Shown: positions 1 to 8,570 of the stretch, piece by piece | How the letters are laid out: every line of letters starts with the position of its first letter | How positions within the stretch are numbered: position 1 is the stretch's first letter | Source: Planctomycetota bacterium | GTDB taxonomy: Bacteria > Planctomycetota > Planctomycetia > Gemmatales > Gemmataceae | NCBI GenBank assembly: GCA_021413735.1 | Contig: JAIOPV010000016.1 | Location: forward strand, 1 to 64,000 | Length of the DNA stretch: 64,000 nt | Direction: 5' to 3' | Translations under genes and position numbers: made by a program | Notes under the pieces: generated by a model | Database searches by the model: none | What the model saw: only the letters and a program-made list of their open reading frames with translations | What the model was told of the DNA's origin: nothing

Positions 1-111
1 AGCATCTTCGAGTACATCGAGACGTTTTACAACCGCGTTCGGCGACACTCAACGCTGGGGTACGTTGCCCCGGCTGAGTATGAACGGACGCACAACCCGA
101 TTCACCGCTAA
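1..111 (+). CDS. IS3-family transposase, C-terminal end (partial)
   Basis: The first 36 codons encode the end of an rve-type DDE transposase. The visible [19 protein letters not shown] motif is the signature C-terminus of IS3-family OrfB. The gene enters from outside the window and stops at 109-111. The TGTCCACTATCC-type sequence just after the stop (about 117-145) resembles an IS3 terminal repeat, so the element probably ends there. Only the family assignment is firm; the boundary is inferred. Confidence 0.85.
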   Translation, partial: SIFEYIETFYNRVRRHSTLGYVAPAEYERTHNPIHR

Positions 112-464
112 ACGCTGTCCACTATCCGTGGGGAACTCCAAGATGAGGCCGCGACGGACCCACGCACGGAGCTGCTTGGGCTGAATCCTCAGTGACTCGC
201 AGACGGCGGATGTGGTGGAAAACATTTGTTCCTCGCGTGAGGGTGTCGTTCAAGGCGACACATATTGCGATCACGGAGGCAAAAGTGCCAACTACGCGGG
301 CAACATTTTGCGAATCGACGTGCCATAACCAGTTTTGAGACAATCGGTTGCAACCCAAGAAAAATACGACGCGGCTGGTATCCGTATGATTCCAGCCACG
401 TTGTTTCGAGTCATTTGACTTGGCTGTCCTAGCCCCACATGCCGGCCGCCGAGCAACTGCCTGA
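112..464. other. Non-coding stretch after the IS3 end
   Basis: No convincing gene on either strand. The first 35 bases probably hold the right terminal repeat of the IS3 element. The rest separates it from a decayed DoxX-like fragment and may be disrupted sequence produced by the insertion. Confidence 0.4.
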
Positions 465-725
465 TGGTTTCACGGCTGCGAAATTGTCCTGGGCGTGCTG
501 CTGTTCGTTCCACGGACAACACGGTTGGCGACGTGGGGCATTATCGCTCTGCTGATTGCGGTCTTCCCAGCGAGCATCCACGTTTACCAATACCAAGAGT
601 TGTTTCCGATCTCGCCGGTCCTGCATCTACTCCGACTACCGTTGCAGGCGGTGTTTGTGCTGTGGGTGTTTCGGCACACGCGGCGAAGCGATCTGTCCGA
701 AACTGCGGAACCTCGAAGGACGTGA
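465..725 (+). pseudogene. DoxX-like membrane protein, C-terminal remnant
   Basis: The frame reads GVLLFVPRTTRLATWGIIALL and then LRLPLQAVFVLWVFRHTRR, which matches the last two membrane helices and the basic tail of small DoxX-like integral membrane proteins. The N-terminal helices are missing: an in-frame stop lies at 462-464, and the only possible start (GTG 495) falls inside a helix. The gene was probably truncated when the neighbouring IS3 element moved in. The function of DoxX-like proteins in planctomycetes is not well defined. Confidence 0.6.
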
Positions 726-849
726 GCCGATGGCAAGCTGTTTGACAGTTGATGTCGTCTTTGGCGTTGGTCGTGGGTTGGCTCGGAAGTCGAGATCGAG
801 TAACATCGCAAACACTTCGGCAGGTCGTTCACGAAATGCGAGGTCCGTT

Positions 850-2031
850 ATGTCACGGGTCGTGCTGTGCGTGGTCGTGTCGTGGCTGGTGTTAACTTCG
901 CCGACTTCGGTTCGAGCCGACGATGCCGAGGACAAGGCCATCGCCTTTGTGGAGAAACTCGGGGGCAAGGTTTATCGAGATGAGAAGCTACCAGGGAAGC
1001 CGCTTGTCGAGGTTAACCTCTCCAGCACGATGGTCACGGATGAGCAGTTGAAGGAACTCTCACCACTGAAGAATCTCAGCACACTCATCCTGAATTACAC
1101 GCAGATATCCGACAAAGGCTTGAAGGAACTCGTCTACTTCAACAACCTCACCACGCTTCTCCTCTGGAAGACGAAGGTGACAGGCGAGGGCTTCAAAGAA
1201 CTCGTCCCGCTCAAAAGTCTTACTGCGATCTACCTGTCCAACTCACCGGTCACGGATGAGGGTCTCAAAGAACTCGCATTGCTCAAAAACCTCACCACCC
1301 TCAACGTGAGCGGTACAAAGGTGACGGCCACCGGCTTGAAAGAACTCGCACCGCTCGAACATCTCACCAAGTTGTACCTGTCGAAGACGAACGTGTCGGA
1401 TGAAGGCTTGAAGGAACTCGCTCGCTTAAACAAGCTCTCCGACCTCAGTTTGGGCTACACGAAGGTGACTGGCGCGGGATTGAAGCACCTGACCGAATTG
1501 AAGAACCTCACGGTGCTGCACATGGCTCATTCGCAGGTGACGGACGCTGGTGTCACGCAACTCGCAAAACTCAAATCCCTCACTTCGCTTGATCTCAGTG
1601 ACAACGCGGTTTCGGATGCTGGTGTCACGCAACTCGCGGAACTCAAAAACCTCACCGTCCTCAACCTCCGGGGCACGAAACTCACGGACGTTGGGGTGAA
1701 GCATCTTGCCAAACTCGACAAGCTCACGGACCTCGACTTGCTCGGGACTCAAGTCACGGATGACGGCGTGAAAGAACTTGCCAAACTCAAGAGCCTCACG
1801 GAACTCAACTTGGTTGAGACAAAGGTAACTGATGTGGGATTGAAAGAACTCGCACCCTTGAGCAATCTCACGAAACTGTACCTGAACTACACCAATGTGA
1901 CGGACGCCGGTATGAAGGAACTCGCAGCCCTCAAGAATCTCACGGAACTCTGTCTTTACGGAACGAAGACGACGAAGCCAGCGTTGGGGGAACTCCAGAA
2001 GGCGTTGCCGAAATGCAAGATCGAACGGTGA
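850..2031 (+). CDS. Secreted leucine-rich-repeat protein
   Basis: A 393-residue protein with an N-terminal signal peptide (hydrophobic stretch ending near SVRADD) followed by about 13 tandem LRRs of 24 residues with the pattern VTDxGLKELxxLKNLTxLxLxxT. This is the ribonuclease-inhibitor-like LRR type common in planctomycetes. The start at 850 is chosen because the paralogue at 40152 begins at the same point (MSR, then DDAEEKA, then KLPGKP). The open frame extends upstream but lacks support. LRRs mediate protein contacts; the partner is unknown. The protein is probably exported to the periplasm or cell surface. Confidence 0.85.
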   Translation: MSRVVLCVVVSWLVLTSPTSVRADDAEDKAIAFVEKLGGKVYRDEKLPGKPLVEVNLSSTMVTDEQLKELSPLKNLSTLILNYTQISDKGLKELVYFNNLTTLLLWKTKVTGEGFKELVPLKSLTAIYLSNSPVTDEGLKELALLKNLTTLNVSGTKVTATGLKELAPLEHLTKLYLSKTNVSDEGLKELARLNKLSDLSLGYTKVTGAGLKHLTELKNLTVLHMAHSQVTDAGVTQLAKLKSLTSLDLSDNAVSDAGVTQLAELKNLTVLNLRGTKLTDVGVKHLAKLDKLTDLDLLGTQVTDDGVKELAKLKSLTELNLVETKVTDVGLKELAPLSNLTKLYLNYTNVTDAGMKELAALKNLTELCLYGTKTTKPALGELQKALPKCKIER

Positions 2032-2129
2032 ATGCAAACCAGAGGATGGCTGTGTGGTTCGTTTCCATTGATGCGTCCTGCGTTCCTCTGGGGTTCGGAC
2101 CCGCTCCGCCCTGCGACAGGGAACGCTCG

Positions 2130-2396
2130 ATGAACCCAGACCAGGAGATGCCGGTTCACCTTCACCGGGCGATAACCCTCGCCGAGTACGAGCGAGACCT
2201 CGGGCTTCACCGAGTGCCGGGCTGGCCGTCGCCAGCTTGGTCTACACTTCGAGGGGAAGTCGAAGCCGAGCTTACAGCGGGCGGGGAGTTGTGGGAGTGG
2301 GAGTACCGGAGCGACTATGGGCTTACAGGGATAACGGGGCTGGCGGTGGTCAGGAACGGCGGGGTGGCCCGCAAGTGGCAACTCTGGAAGTCGTGA
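2130..2396 (+). CDS. Small hypothetical protein
   Basis: An 88-residue soluble protein, MNPDQEMPVHLHRAITLAEY onward, ending in VRNGGVARKWQLWKS. The frame stays open upstream, but the ATG at 2130 gives the most natural N-terminus. It has no signal peptide or membrane segment and is rich in Trp (WPSPAW, LWEWEY), which suggests a compact globular fold. I do not recognise the family. It follows the LRR gene on the same strand with about 100 bases between them. Confidence 0.55.
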   Translation: MNPDQEMPVHLHRAITLAEYERDLGLHRVPGWPSPAWSTLRGEVEAELTAGGELWEWEYRSDYGLTGITGLAVVRNGGVARKWQLWKS

Positions 2397-2554
2397 GCCG
2401 GGCAATCTTCTCGGTCTGCTGCAACGCACCGTCCGTCTGCGGCTGCCATCACTTCTCCATTTGGTGGCAGGTTCACAATCAACCGCTCCTCGGTCCGCGA
2501 ACCCCTCCCCGCCACCCGTGTCTCTCCTCTCGCTCACGAAGCGGAGGAACACCA

Positions 2555-3040
2555 ATGGCGGACATGCTGAACATCAACCTCGCGAAGGCACTCAAGCTGA
2601 AGAACCGGCTCGCGGGCCGCATCACCAAGCTCACGCAGACCGCTCAACTGTACAACTCGACCCAGGAAGGGGCCGAGCAGATCGACGTTCGCGCCGCGTA
2701 CACCGAACGCGCTGATCTTGTTCGTCGGCTCACGGACCTCAAGCACGCCATTACACAGGCGAACGCTCCGATCCAAAAGGATATCTTCGCGCTGGCCGAG
2801 ATGAAGGCTGAAGTCACGCTTCTCGCGGGCCTCAACACAAAGCACGGCACGGTGATCGAAGGTTACCCAACGTCGGGTGCGGTGTCGTACATCGCTCAGT
2901 TCCGCAAGGGTGAAGTGGACGCGATGACGACCGCCCTCGAAACTCGGATCGACGCCCTGCAAGACAAGCTCGACACGTTCAACGCCACGACCACCATCGC
3001 GGTTGACCGGGACACGGTCGCCGTCGCGGAGGCGAAGTAG
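2555..3040 (+). CDS. Hypothetical alpha-helical protein, possibly DIP1984-like
   Basis: A 161-residue protein preceded by a good ribosome site (GCGGAGGAACACC). It is almost entirely helical: LAKALKLKNRLAGRITKL, then ERADLVRRLTDLKHAI, then TTALETRIDALQDKLD, with heptad-like leucines that suggest coiled coils. The layout (a short N-terminal helix with K/R-L repeats, then RADLxRRLxxLKxxI) resembles DIP1984-type proteins, but this is a weak comparison by eye. No catalytic motif is visible. The first 20 residues fit a soluble cytoplasmic protein. Confidence 0.65.
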   Translation: MADMLNINLAKALKLKNRLAGRITKLTQTAQLYNSTQEGAEQIDVRAAYTERADLVRRLTDLKHAITQANAPIQKDIFALAEMKAEVTLLAGLNTKHGTVIEGYPTSGAVSYIAQFRKGEVDAMTTALETRIDALQDKLDTFNATTTIAVDRDTVAVAEAK

Positions 3041-3396
3041 CCCTTCCCTCTGCGGGTGAACGCACAGGCACGGCGTGTGGCGGATTGCAGCGGAAAGGTT
3101 GACCCTCGCGTTAGCACGCGAATTCCCCTGATAAGGGAACCGGCTGGGGATTCCGAACTTCAAGGTTCAAGGCTCAAGGACTCAAACCTCAGCCCGCAAA
3201 CCGGAAACCTCATTCTTCCAACCGATTCGTTTGTCGATACGCCGGTTGCGAACGCAAACGCACGCGATCCGTTGTGCCACTTCGAGGGACCGACGATAAT
3301 CGCCACTATGTGAGTGCTTTCAAAATCGCTCCTCGATACCCCTCCCAGTGATTCACAAACCTCGCGACGATCCTTCTTGGTGGAGGCGAAACACGC
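3041..3396. other. Intergenic region, nothing recognised
   Basis: The 355 bases between the coiled-coil protein and the SUKH gene hold only a short open frame (3056-3313) whose translation has no recognisable fold or ribosome site. No repeat or RNA structure was noticed. Confidence 0.4.
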
Positions 3397-4008
3397 ATGG
3401 CCGAAGCAATCTGGCACGACCTGAGCGAACAGTTGCGTGATCGTGGGGTCTCCTTCGCCGCTGGCTTGACGGACGCCGAAGTCGCGACCGCTGAATCCCG
3501 GTTCAGCTTCCGGTTCCCGCCGGACTTGCGGGCCTTTCTTCAAACCGCTCTCCCCTCCGGCGAGTCGTTCCCGGACTGGCGAAACGGGGACGAATTCTCG
3601 CTGCGAGAGTGGATGGACGTGCCACTGCGTGGCGTCTTATTCGATGTGCGACACGGCTTCTGGCTGGAAGAGTGGGGCACGCGACCGAACACATGGGCCG
3701 AAACCGAGCAAAGTGTGCGTGCGCTCGTCGCCGATGCACCGAAGCTGATTCCCGTTTGCCAACACCGCATGATGCCTGCTGAACCCAATGAGGTCGGCAA
3801 CCCAGTGTTCTCCGTTCACCAGACGGACATCATCTGGTACGGGTTCGACCTGCAAGACTACCTCCAGAACGAATGGAATCTCCATGGGCGTCGGACGTTT
3901 CAGACGTGCCGCCCGATCCGGTTCTGGGGTATCGAGCGTTTTCAGAGTGTCCGGTGGGCGGAGGGGAGTTGGCCTTACGACAACAGCGACGGCTTGCTCC
4001 CGAAGTGA
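3397..4008 (+). CDS. SMI1/KNR4 (SUKH) family protein
   Basis: A 203-residue protein with the SUKH pattern: LTDAEVATAESRFSFRFPPDLRAFL near residue 30, then a Trp-rich middle (FPDWRNGD, LEEWG) and IIWYGFDLQDYL. In bacteria SUKH domains are often immunity proteins against secreted toxins, although many stand-alone members have no known partner. No toxin gene lies next to it. Two other SUKH proteins occur in this window (26833 and 38528). It starts at ATG 3397 after AGGCGAAACACGC. Confidence 0.8.
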   Translation: MAEAIWHDLSEQLRDRGVSFAAGLTDAEVATAESRFSFRFPPDLRAFLQTALPSGESFPDWRNGDEFSLREWMDVPLRGVLFDVRHGFWLEEWGTRPNTWAETEQSVRALVADAPKLIPVCQHRMMPAEPNEVGNPVFSVHQTDIIWYGFDLQDYLQNEWNLHGRRTFQTCRPIRFWGIERFQSVRWAEGSWPYDNSDGLLPK

Positions 4009-4077
4009 GGTCCACCATCTTGGTACACTCGGTCGTCGCGGTGGTTGGCTGTTCGGTCGCACAAGAGGAGATCGCGT

Positions 4078-4626
4078 ATGGGACTCGGCGACTGGCTGCG
4101 AAAGACATTCGGCGGCAAGCAAACACCGCAACAACAAGAGATGGTTCCGTTCCTTGACGCAGAAGCCGGTCGGGTCGTCCGCATTCCAGTTTCGGAGTTG
4201 CGACCAGGTGTCGTTCAGATTCGCTTGCAGGGAAGTGATGAAATTATCTGGGCGTTGCCCGAGCAACTGCACCAAGGCGATGTCAAGCATCCGGAGTTCG
4301 ACGAAGGCATCCGCGATTACATCCGGCAGATTCAAGCCGCGTTCGCCGAGCAGCGTCCGTTGTCGTTCGAGGAATGGGAAGACGGGTTTCGACGCGACAC
4401 AAATCCGGAACCGGAGATCGCGCTGTGGTTGCACGCTGCGAAGGTCTACAACGCCTTCACAGCAGAAGAGCCGTCCGCTGAACGCCGGCATGATGTGTAT
4501 CGGTGTATCGTGACATGCATGACGACCGGACCCGATGCAGTGTGGAAGGTGCTGCGGCCAGAAGTGTTGAGCCGAACGGAAGCTGAGCAGGTGGTGAATC
4601 GGTTTTTCGGCAAGACCGGGTCATAA
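4078..4626 (+). CDS. Hypothetical protein
   Basis: A 182-residue soluble protein beginning MGLGDWLRKTFGGKQ. An N-terminal half with beta character (VVRIPVSELRPGVVQIRLQG) is followed by a helical C-terminal half (RPLSFEEWEDGFRRD, then ALWLHAAKVYNAF, then EAEQVVNRFFGK). No enzymatic motif is seen. Its position next to a SUKH gene and its size would fit an immunity-type or regulatory protein, but this is speculation. The start at 4078 is preferred over an upstream in-frame start because the N-terminus is then well formed. Confidence 0.6.
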   Translation: MGLGDWLRKTFGGKQTPQQQEMVPFLDAEAGRVVRIPVSELRPGVVQIRLQGSDEIIWALPEQLHQGDVKHPEFDEGIRDYIRQIQAAFAEQRPLSFEEWEDGFRRDTNPEPEIALWLHAAKVYNAFTAEEPSAERRHDVYRCIVTCMTTGPDAVWKVLRPEVLSRTEAEQVVNRFFGKTGS

Positions 4627-4745
4627 TCGCGGCAAAGGTCGCCGGTTCATTTGTGGTTTTCAGCGGACCTGTGTTCTTCCTCTTCGGTTGGCGTCCGGGG
4701 TACACGAACTGGCTAACTGTGGTAAGGCTGCGGAGGGTTTTAACG

Positions 4746-4976
4746 ATGGGACTGCTCGATAAGCGAAATCCACGAGCCACTCGCCGGAGTGTCATTGCGT
4801 GGGCAACCGGCGGCGGAATCGTAGGCTTCCTTGCGGGATTGCTCGGGTGGTATCGGTCAGACATGCCAGACGCGGCGGTGTTCTTTCTGGTGCCGTGGAT
4901 GATGGTTTTCTGTGCAGTCGCTGGCGGAGCAATGGAGTGGCAGATGTCGCCGGAGTCGGATGAGGACGCACCTTGA
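4746..4976 (+). CDS. Small two-helix membrane protein
   Basis: A 76-residue protein with two predicted membrane helices: SVIAWATGGGIVGFLAGLLGW (about residues 15-35) and VFFLVPWMMVFCAVAGGAM (about 45-63). It has an acidic tail, PESDEDAP. No family is recognised. It lies between two short genes on the same strand, possibly one transcription unit from 4078 to 5298. Confidence 0.55.
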   Translation: MGLLDKRNPRATRRSVIAWATGGGIVGFLAGLLGWYRSDMPDAAVFFLVPWMMVFCAVAGGAMEWQMSPESDEDAP

Positions 4977-5031
4977 AACGCGGCGACAGGAACTTGGCCG
5001 TCACAGTACCGAGGAAGGTTAGAGGACGCTC

Positions 5032-5298
5032 ATGGACGACGAGCCACTGAGCTTCGAGGAGCATCGGCGGCGGCGAGACGAGAACGCCAGTACGGTCCGA
5101 TGCGCCCGGTGCGGCGAATGGATCGTCGCTACCGCGACCCGATGCCCCGAGTGTGGAATTCACTTCCAGGGCGAGGCCCAAGATTTCGCCCACCCTTCTG
5201 AATCGCCGACCGGCCAAAACGGACAGCCCCGGTGGGTGATTGGGATCGCGGTGCTACTGCTCGTGGCGATGGCAGTCGGTTTCCTGGCGATGAGGTGA
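5032..5298 (+). CDS. Zinc-ribbon protein with C-terminal membrane anchor
   Basis: An 88-residue protein. Residues 22-43 hold a CxxC...CxxC zinc ribbon (RCARCGEWI, then RCPECGIHF). The C-terminus is a single membrane helix (WVIGIAVLLLVAMAVGFLAM) reaching almost to the stop, so the ribbon faces the cytoplasm in a tail-anchored arrangement. Such proteins are common in planctomycetes and have no assigned function. The ribosome site GAGGACGCTC precedes ATG 5032. Confidence 0.65.
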   Translation: MDDEPLSFEEHRRRRDENASTVRCARCGEWIVATATRCPECGIHFQGEAQDFAHPSESPTGQNGQPRWVIGIAVLLLVAMAVGFLAMR

Positions 5299-5353
5299 TA
5301 CTGCCTGAGATGAATTCAGGTGGATGAGGCGCAGTTGCAAGACGCTGAACTCA

Positions 5354-5686
5354 CTAATCCGGTGGGCGACCTTGCGGACGCGGAATGAAGTCGGGTTTGT
5401 CGGCCTTCGTCTGTCCTTCGGTAACCGCGTCGAGGTCTGTTCGCGGGAGTGCCGGACGGCGGCGGGCGTAGTAAGGGATCAGGACTGTGTCGGCCACAGC
5501 AGAGAACGGAATATCAGCAACCATCAGGGTCTTCGAGCCGCCTTCTTTGGCTGCCTGAAAGTCGAGCCGCACTCCCCGGTAAAACACGTGGTCGTCGATG
5601 GGGCCGCACATGGCGTCAGAGAACGTTCCGCAGCCGCTTAGAAAGACGCATGTGGCTGCAAACATAACGGTGACTGATCGCGGCAT
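5354..5686 (-). CDS. YceK/YidQ-like lipoprotein
   Basis: A 110-residue lipoprotein: a hydrophobic signal (MPRSVTVMFAATCVFLS), lipobox LSGC, then GTFSDAMCGP. The middle (YRGVRLDF) and IPFSAVADTVLIPYYARRR correspond to the YxGvrxD and PLSxxxDTlllPy pattern of the YceK/YidQ (DUF1375) family. It is expected to be anchored in a membrane facing the periplasm. A second, longer member lies at 22933-23349. The start is set at the ATG directly before the signal peptide. Confidence 0.75.
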   Translation of the reverse strand: MPRSVTVMFAATCVFLSGCGTFSDAMCGPIDDHVFYRGVRLDFQAAKEGGSKTLMVADIPFSAVADTVLIPYYARRRPALPRTDLDAVTEGQTKADKPDFIPRPQGRPPD

Positions 5687-5739
5687 TTCATTCTCTCGAA
5701 TGGCGAGTCGGGAATGTACAACGCCTGCGTGAGCGGTCA

Positions 5740-6183
5740 ATGCCAACTGCCACAGTGAGGGACCAGATGACGTTGATGCTCGGCCCGATGCCCGAAACGG
5801 TACGAGCCACAGTTCGTCGGCTCATTGAGTCGGCAGGTGAGCCGTTCGTGGAATCGGACAGGCGGTTCGTCGGGTTCGTGTTGTGGGGCGGTCCGGGCGG
5901 CTGCGACATCATCGACGCCGACGGAGAGGTGTGGTCATCTTGTGCGTGGTCTGGCACAACCGAGCATGTCCCCGACGGACCACGCAAGGTTGGCGCGGTT
6001 GCAATCGCGGCGGATCGAGAACCCGGCTTAGCCCTCTGGCTTCCACAGCGACCGCCGAGTGCAAGCGATTGCGGTGTCTGTGGCGGTGTTGGTTCGTGGC
6101 CGCAGATGAACGGGGTTCAGTGCCCGGAGTGCGTCGGGTTGGGTTGGCTTCCCGAGCTTCCCGTGCAATGCCCAGGCGGATGA
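5740..6183 (+). CDS. Hypothetical protein with Cys-rich C-terminus
   Basis: A 147-residue protein. The N-terminal part (PETVRATVRRLIESAGEPF, then FVGFVLWGGPGGCDIIDADG) is globular. The C-terminus has two CxxC pairs with glycine (CGVCGGVGSW and CPECVGLGWLPE), resembling a DnaJ-type CxxCxGxG zinc site. It is transcribed divergently from the YceK-like lipoprotein, with about 50 bases between the starts. The start could also be ATG 5767. Function unknown. Confidence 0.55.
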   Translation: MPTATVRDQMTLMLGPMPETVRATVRRLIESAGEPFVESDRRFVGFVLWGGPGGCDIIDADGEVWSSCAWSGTTEHVPDGPRKVGAVAIAADREPGLALWLPQRPPSASDCGVCGGVGSWPQMNGVQCPECVGLGWLPELPVQCPGG

Positions 6184-6209
6184 TGCACGACACACTCGGA
6201 GGGTTGCTG

Positions 6210-6752
6210 ATGACACGACGACTCTGTCTTGCGGCGACCGTCCTTCTTCTGGTTGGCGGATTAGTCTTCTGGTTTCACGTCGTCGAACCCATCCTACGAC
6301 ACAAAGAATTCTGTCGTAACGTGCGTGCCGACCTGAAATCTCTGGCCACGAAAAGGCCACCGAACATCAGCCGAAAGCAGTGGGAGAACGTCGTCGCCTG
6401 GACGCTCAACGCTGAAGCCAACTGCTTGACGGGGCACGGAGAGTTCGCCGGTTGCCCCGGCCAGCATGGGCAGGCCGAGCCGGTTTTATCGTGGGGCGGT
6501 GACCTGGGCACGGACCACGGGTCCACGGTCGGTGACATCGTTTGTCACGCCGAGCATCTGTCCGGGCCTGTGCGAGGCGGGAGCTGGCACTGCCAAGTTT
6601 CTCGCGGGGGCGAGCAGTTGTTCCATACGGCTGAGTCAGGTGTCCAGCCCCGAAATGGCAAGGCTGCTTGGTGGGTGTGCGAGGTCGTCGTGTGTGCGGC
6701 GCGGACGAACGCCTGGGTGCCAAGCGCAGCAAGCTATCCTGGTGCAGGCTGA
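6210..6752 (+). CDS. Hypothetical signal-anchored protein, C-terminus doubtful
   Basis: The frame starts with a clear N-terminal membrane anchor (LCLAATVLLLVGGLVFWFHVV), then a helical region (FCRNVRADLKSLATKRPPNI, KQWENVVAWTLNAEANCL). After about residue 70 (LTGHGEFAGCPG) the composition changes to Gly/His/Trp-rich sequence that does not look like the same protein. A frameshift or a degenerate 3' end near 6430-6460 is therefore likely. The N-terminal part looks real; the stop at 6752 may not be the original end. Confidence 0.45.
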   Translation: MTRRLCLAATVLLLVGGLVFWFHVVEPILRHKEFCRNVRADLKSLATKRPPNISRKQWENVVAWTLNAEANCLTGHGEFAGCPGQHGQAEPVLSWGGDLGTDHGSTVGDIVCHAEHLSGPVRGGSWHCQVSRGGEQLFHTAESGVQPRNGKAAWWVCEVVVCAARTNAWVPSAASYPGAG

Positions 6753-6916
6753 ATCGACTCGGATAGCCCTCAATTGCTCCTTCCGTTGCGGAACGACTCG
6801 GACGATCATGTGAGGCGTAGCTAGCGTTCAGGTGGCAGCGGCAGACAACCGATCTGGGAACGCGTTGTTCACCGTTCCGACCGAACAACTCGGATGCAAT
6901 TTCACGAGACACAAGA

Positions 6917-8017
6917 ATGGCGTCGATCTTTAGTCATATTGTCCAGAAGCGATTGTCGCAAGAAAAGGAGAACGTCGCCACGGAAGCCTTGACCTTCATC
7001 TTGCGTTCCAAAGAGCAAGCGCGTGCTGGTTTGATGAAACTTCTTCGCGGAATCGCGCCCGAGCTACCCACGCTTCAGTTTCGCACTCAACTCGCCGAAG
7101 GCATTGCGCGTCCGGATATGTGGGGTTTTGACGCCACCGCAACCCCGAGGGTGTTCATTGAGAACAAGTTTTGGGCTGGTCTGACAGAGAATCAACCGGT
7201 GCAGTATCTCAAACTTCTATCGGCGCACGCTGCTCCCACGCTGTTGCTGGTCGTCGTACCGGCAGGTCGCCTGGAAACCGTGTGGAGAGAACTCCGGCGA
7301 CGGCTCACCGAAGCCAATTTTCCACTCTCTACCTGTTCTCCCTCACAGGGAGTGTATCGCACTGGTTCCGTGAACTTCGGTTCAGAAGCGGGGACCGCAC
7401 CCTGGCTCGCGATCACCTCCTGGTCGAACGTGCTGTCTGCTGTCGAAGCTGGATTGGCTGATGAACCACAGGCCAGGAATGACCTCTTTCAACTGCTTGA
7501 TCTCTGTGATGCTGCCGACAATGATGGGGCGGCACCATTTGCCTCCACGCAACTGACTGACCAGAGTACCCCTTCGTTCATCCTCCGACTAAGTTCAGTG
7601 ATCCAACAAGCAGTGAATTTGGGTGTGTCAGAGGGTGTCCTCAGTATTGATGGTCTGCGACCAACTTCAAGTTGGGACCGAATCGGAAGGTACATCCGAT
7701 TTCCGAATGGCGGCAAGGTCGAACCGTGGATCGGGACCGACCTGCGTAAATGGAGAGATCGCGGAACAACACCGTTGTGGCTCGTCTTTTCCACAACCAA
7801 GTACGGGCGGGGGGCAGAAGTCCGGGCGGCGTTGGAATCTTGGGTTGAGCAGAACCAAATTGTGATCTGCGATGACGACGATGGCAGCTTTGCAGTCGGA
7901 ATCGAAGTGGTTGCCGGTGAAGAGCCTGACCACGTCGTCAGAGCCATCGTGAACCGCCTTCGGGAAATCGTTGTGGAATTGTCTCGCCTTCCGGTAAGGG
8001 CGACGGGTGAACTCTGA
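6917..8017 (+). CDS. PD-(D/E)XK nuclease-like protein
   Basis: A 366-residue protein. Residues 1-95 look like a restriction-endonuclease-fold core: a helical start (KENVATEALTFILRS), then IARPDMWGFDA and VFIENKFWAGLTENQPVQYLKLL, which gives D-(X)n-E-N-K in place of the D...ExK active site, followed by a conserved QP-containing helix. The rest (WLAITSWSNVLSAVE, FILRLSSVIQQAV, RIGRYIRFPNGG) is of unknown fold. Stand-alone PD-(D/E)XK proteins of this type act in defence or repair; no partner gene is adjacent. The catalytic assignment is by eye. Confidence 0.65.
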   Translation: MASIFSHIVQKRLSQEKENVATEALTFILRSKEQARAGLMKLLRGIAPELPTLQFRTQLAEGIARPDMWGFDATATPRVFIENKFWAGLTENQPVQYLKLLSAHAAPTLLLVVVPAGRLETVWRELRRRLTEANFPLSTCSPSQGVYRTGSVNFGSEAGTAPWLAITSWSNVLSAVEAGLADEPQARNDLFQLLDLCDAADNDGAAPFASTQLTDQSTPSFILRLSSVIQQAVNLGVSEGVLSIDGLRPTSSWDRIGRYIRFPNGGKVEPWIGTDLRKWRDRGTTPLWLVFSTTKYGRGAEVRAALESWVEQNQIVICDDDDGSFAVGIEVVAGEEPDHVVRAIVNRLREIVVELSRLPVRATGEL

Positions 8018-8174
8018 AAGACGCAGGAATGAGCAGCGGGGATATGGGCGCAACCAACCGGATGCGGCTGAAGATCGGATTCCAACAAGGAGATGATGCG
8101 ATATTCGTATCTGATTGACTGGATCGCGATCAAGAAGTGATTTCTCGTCGCCTCCCAATGAAGAGAGCAAAAGA

Positions 8175-8570
8175 GTGGAGATTATCTACGATTCCGGCGA
8201 CTGGTCGCAAGTTACCATCACTGCTTCGTCGGCGGAGTTCTGTGTGATGGCCAGTCGAATCGCCGAGTTGATCGGAATGGGTTCCGGCGAGATCATGTTC
8301 CCCGCATCGAACGAACTCACAGCCGATCTGGCAACCGGCTCGCTGTCTTCCCTTGTGGTTCGTATCGGGTCGGGCCTTGCGTTAGTAACTATTCGTGGAG
8401 ATGGCGTCCTGACCGTGTGCGGTCGGACTGCCTCAATCGGTCTGTTAGGCCAGAACATGCCGGTTGAGACAACGCTCCCAGCGGGATACCACGTTCACTT
8501 TGAGTCCGCCGGTCGTGAGTGGTTCGTCGCAGCCGAGTCGGTCCCACTCGTCATGATGGTCGGCTCGTAA
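8175..8570 (+). CDS. Small hypothetical protein, immunity-like
   Basis: A 131-residue soluble protein that probably starts at GTG 8175 (VEIIYDSGDWSQVTITAS), because the upstream in-frame residues look non-coding. It is mainly beta with one helix (FCVMASRIAELIGMG) and ends YHVHFES, then FVAAESVPLVMMVGS. The size and fold resemble small immunity-type proteins found in toxin-immunity loci, but no named family can be assigned with confidence. Confidence 0.55.
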   Translation: MEIIYDSGDWSQVTITASSAEFCVMASRIAELIGMGSGEIMFPASNELTADLATGSLSSLVVRIGSGLALVTIRGDGVLTVCGRTASIGLLGQNMPVETTLPAGYHVHFESAGREWFVAAESVPLVMMVGS

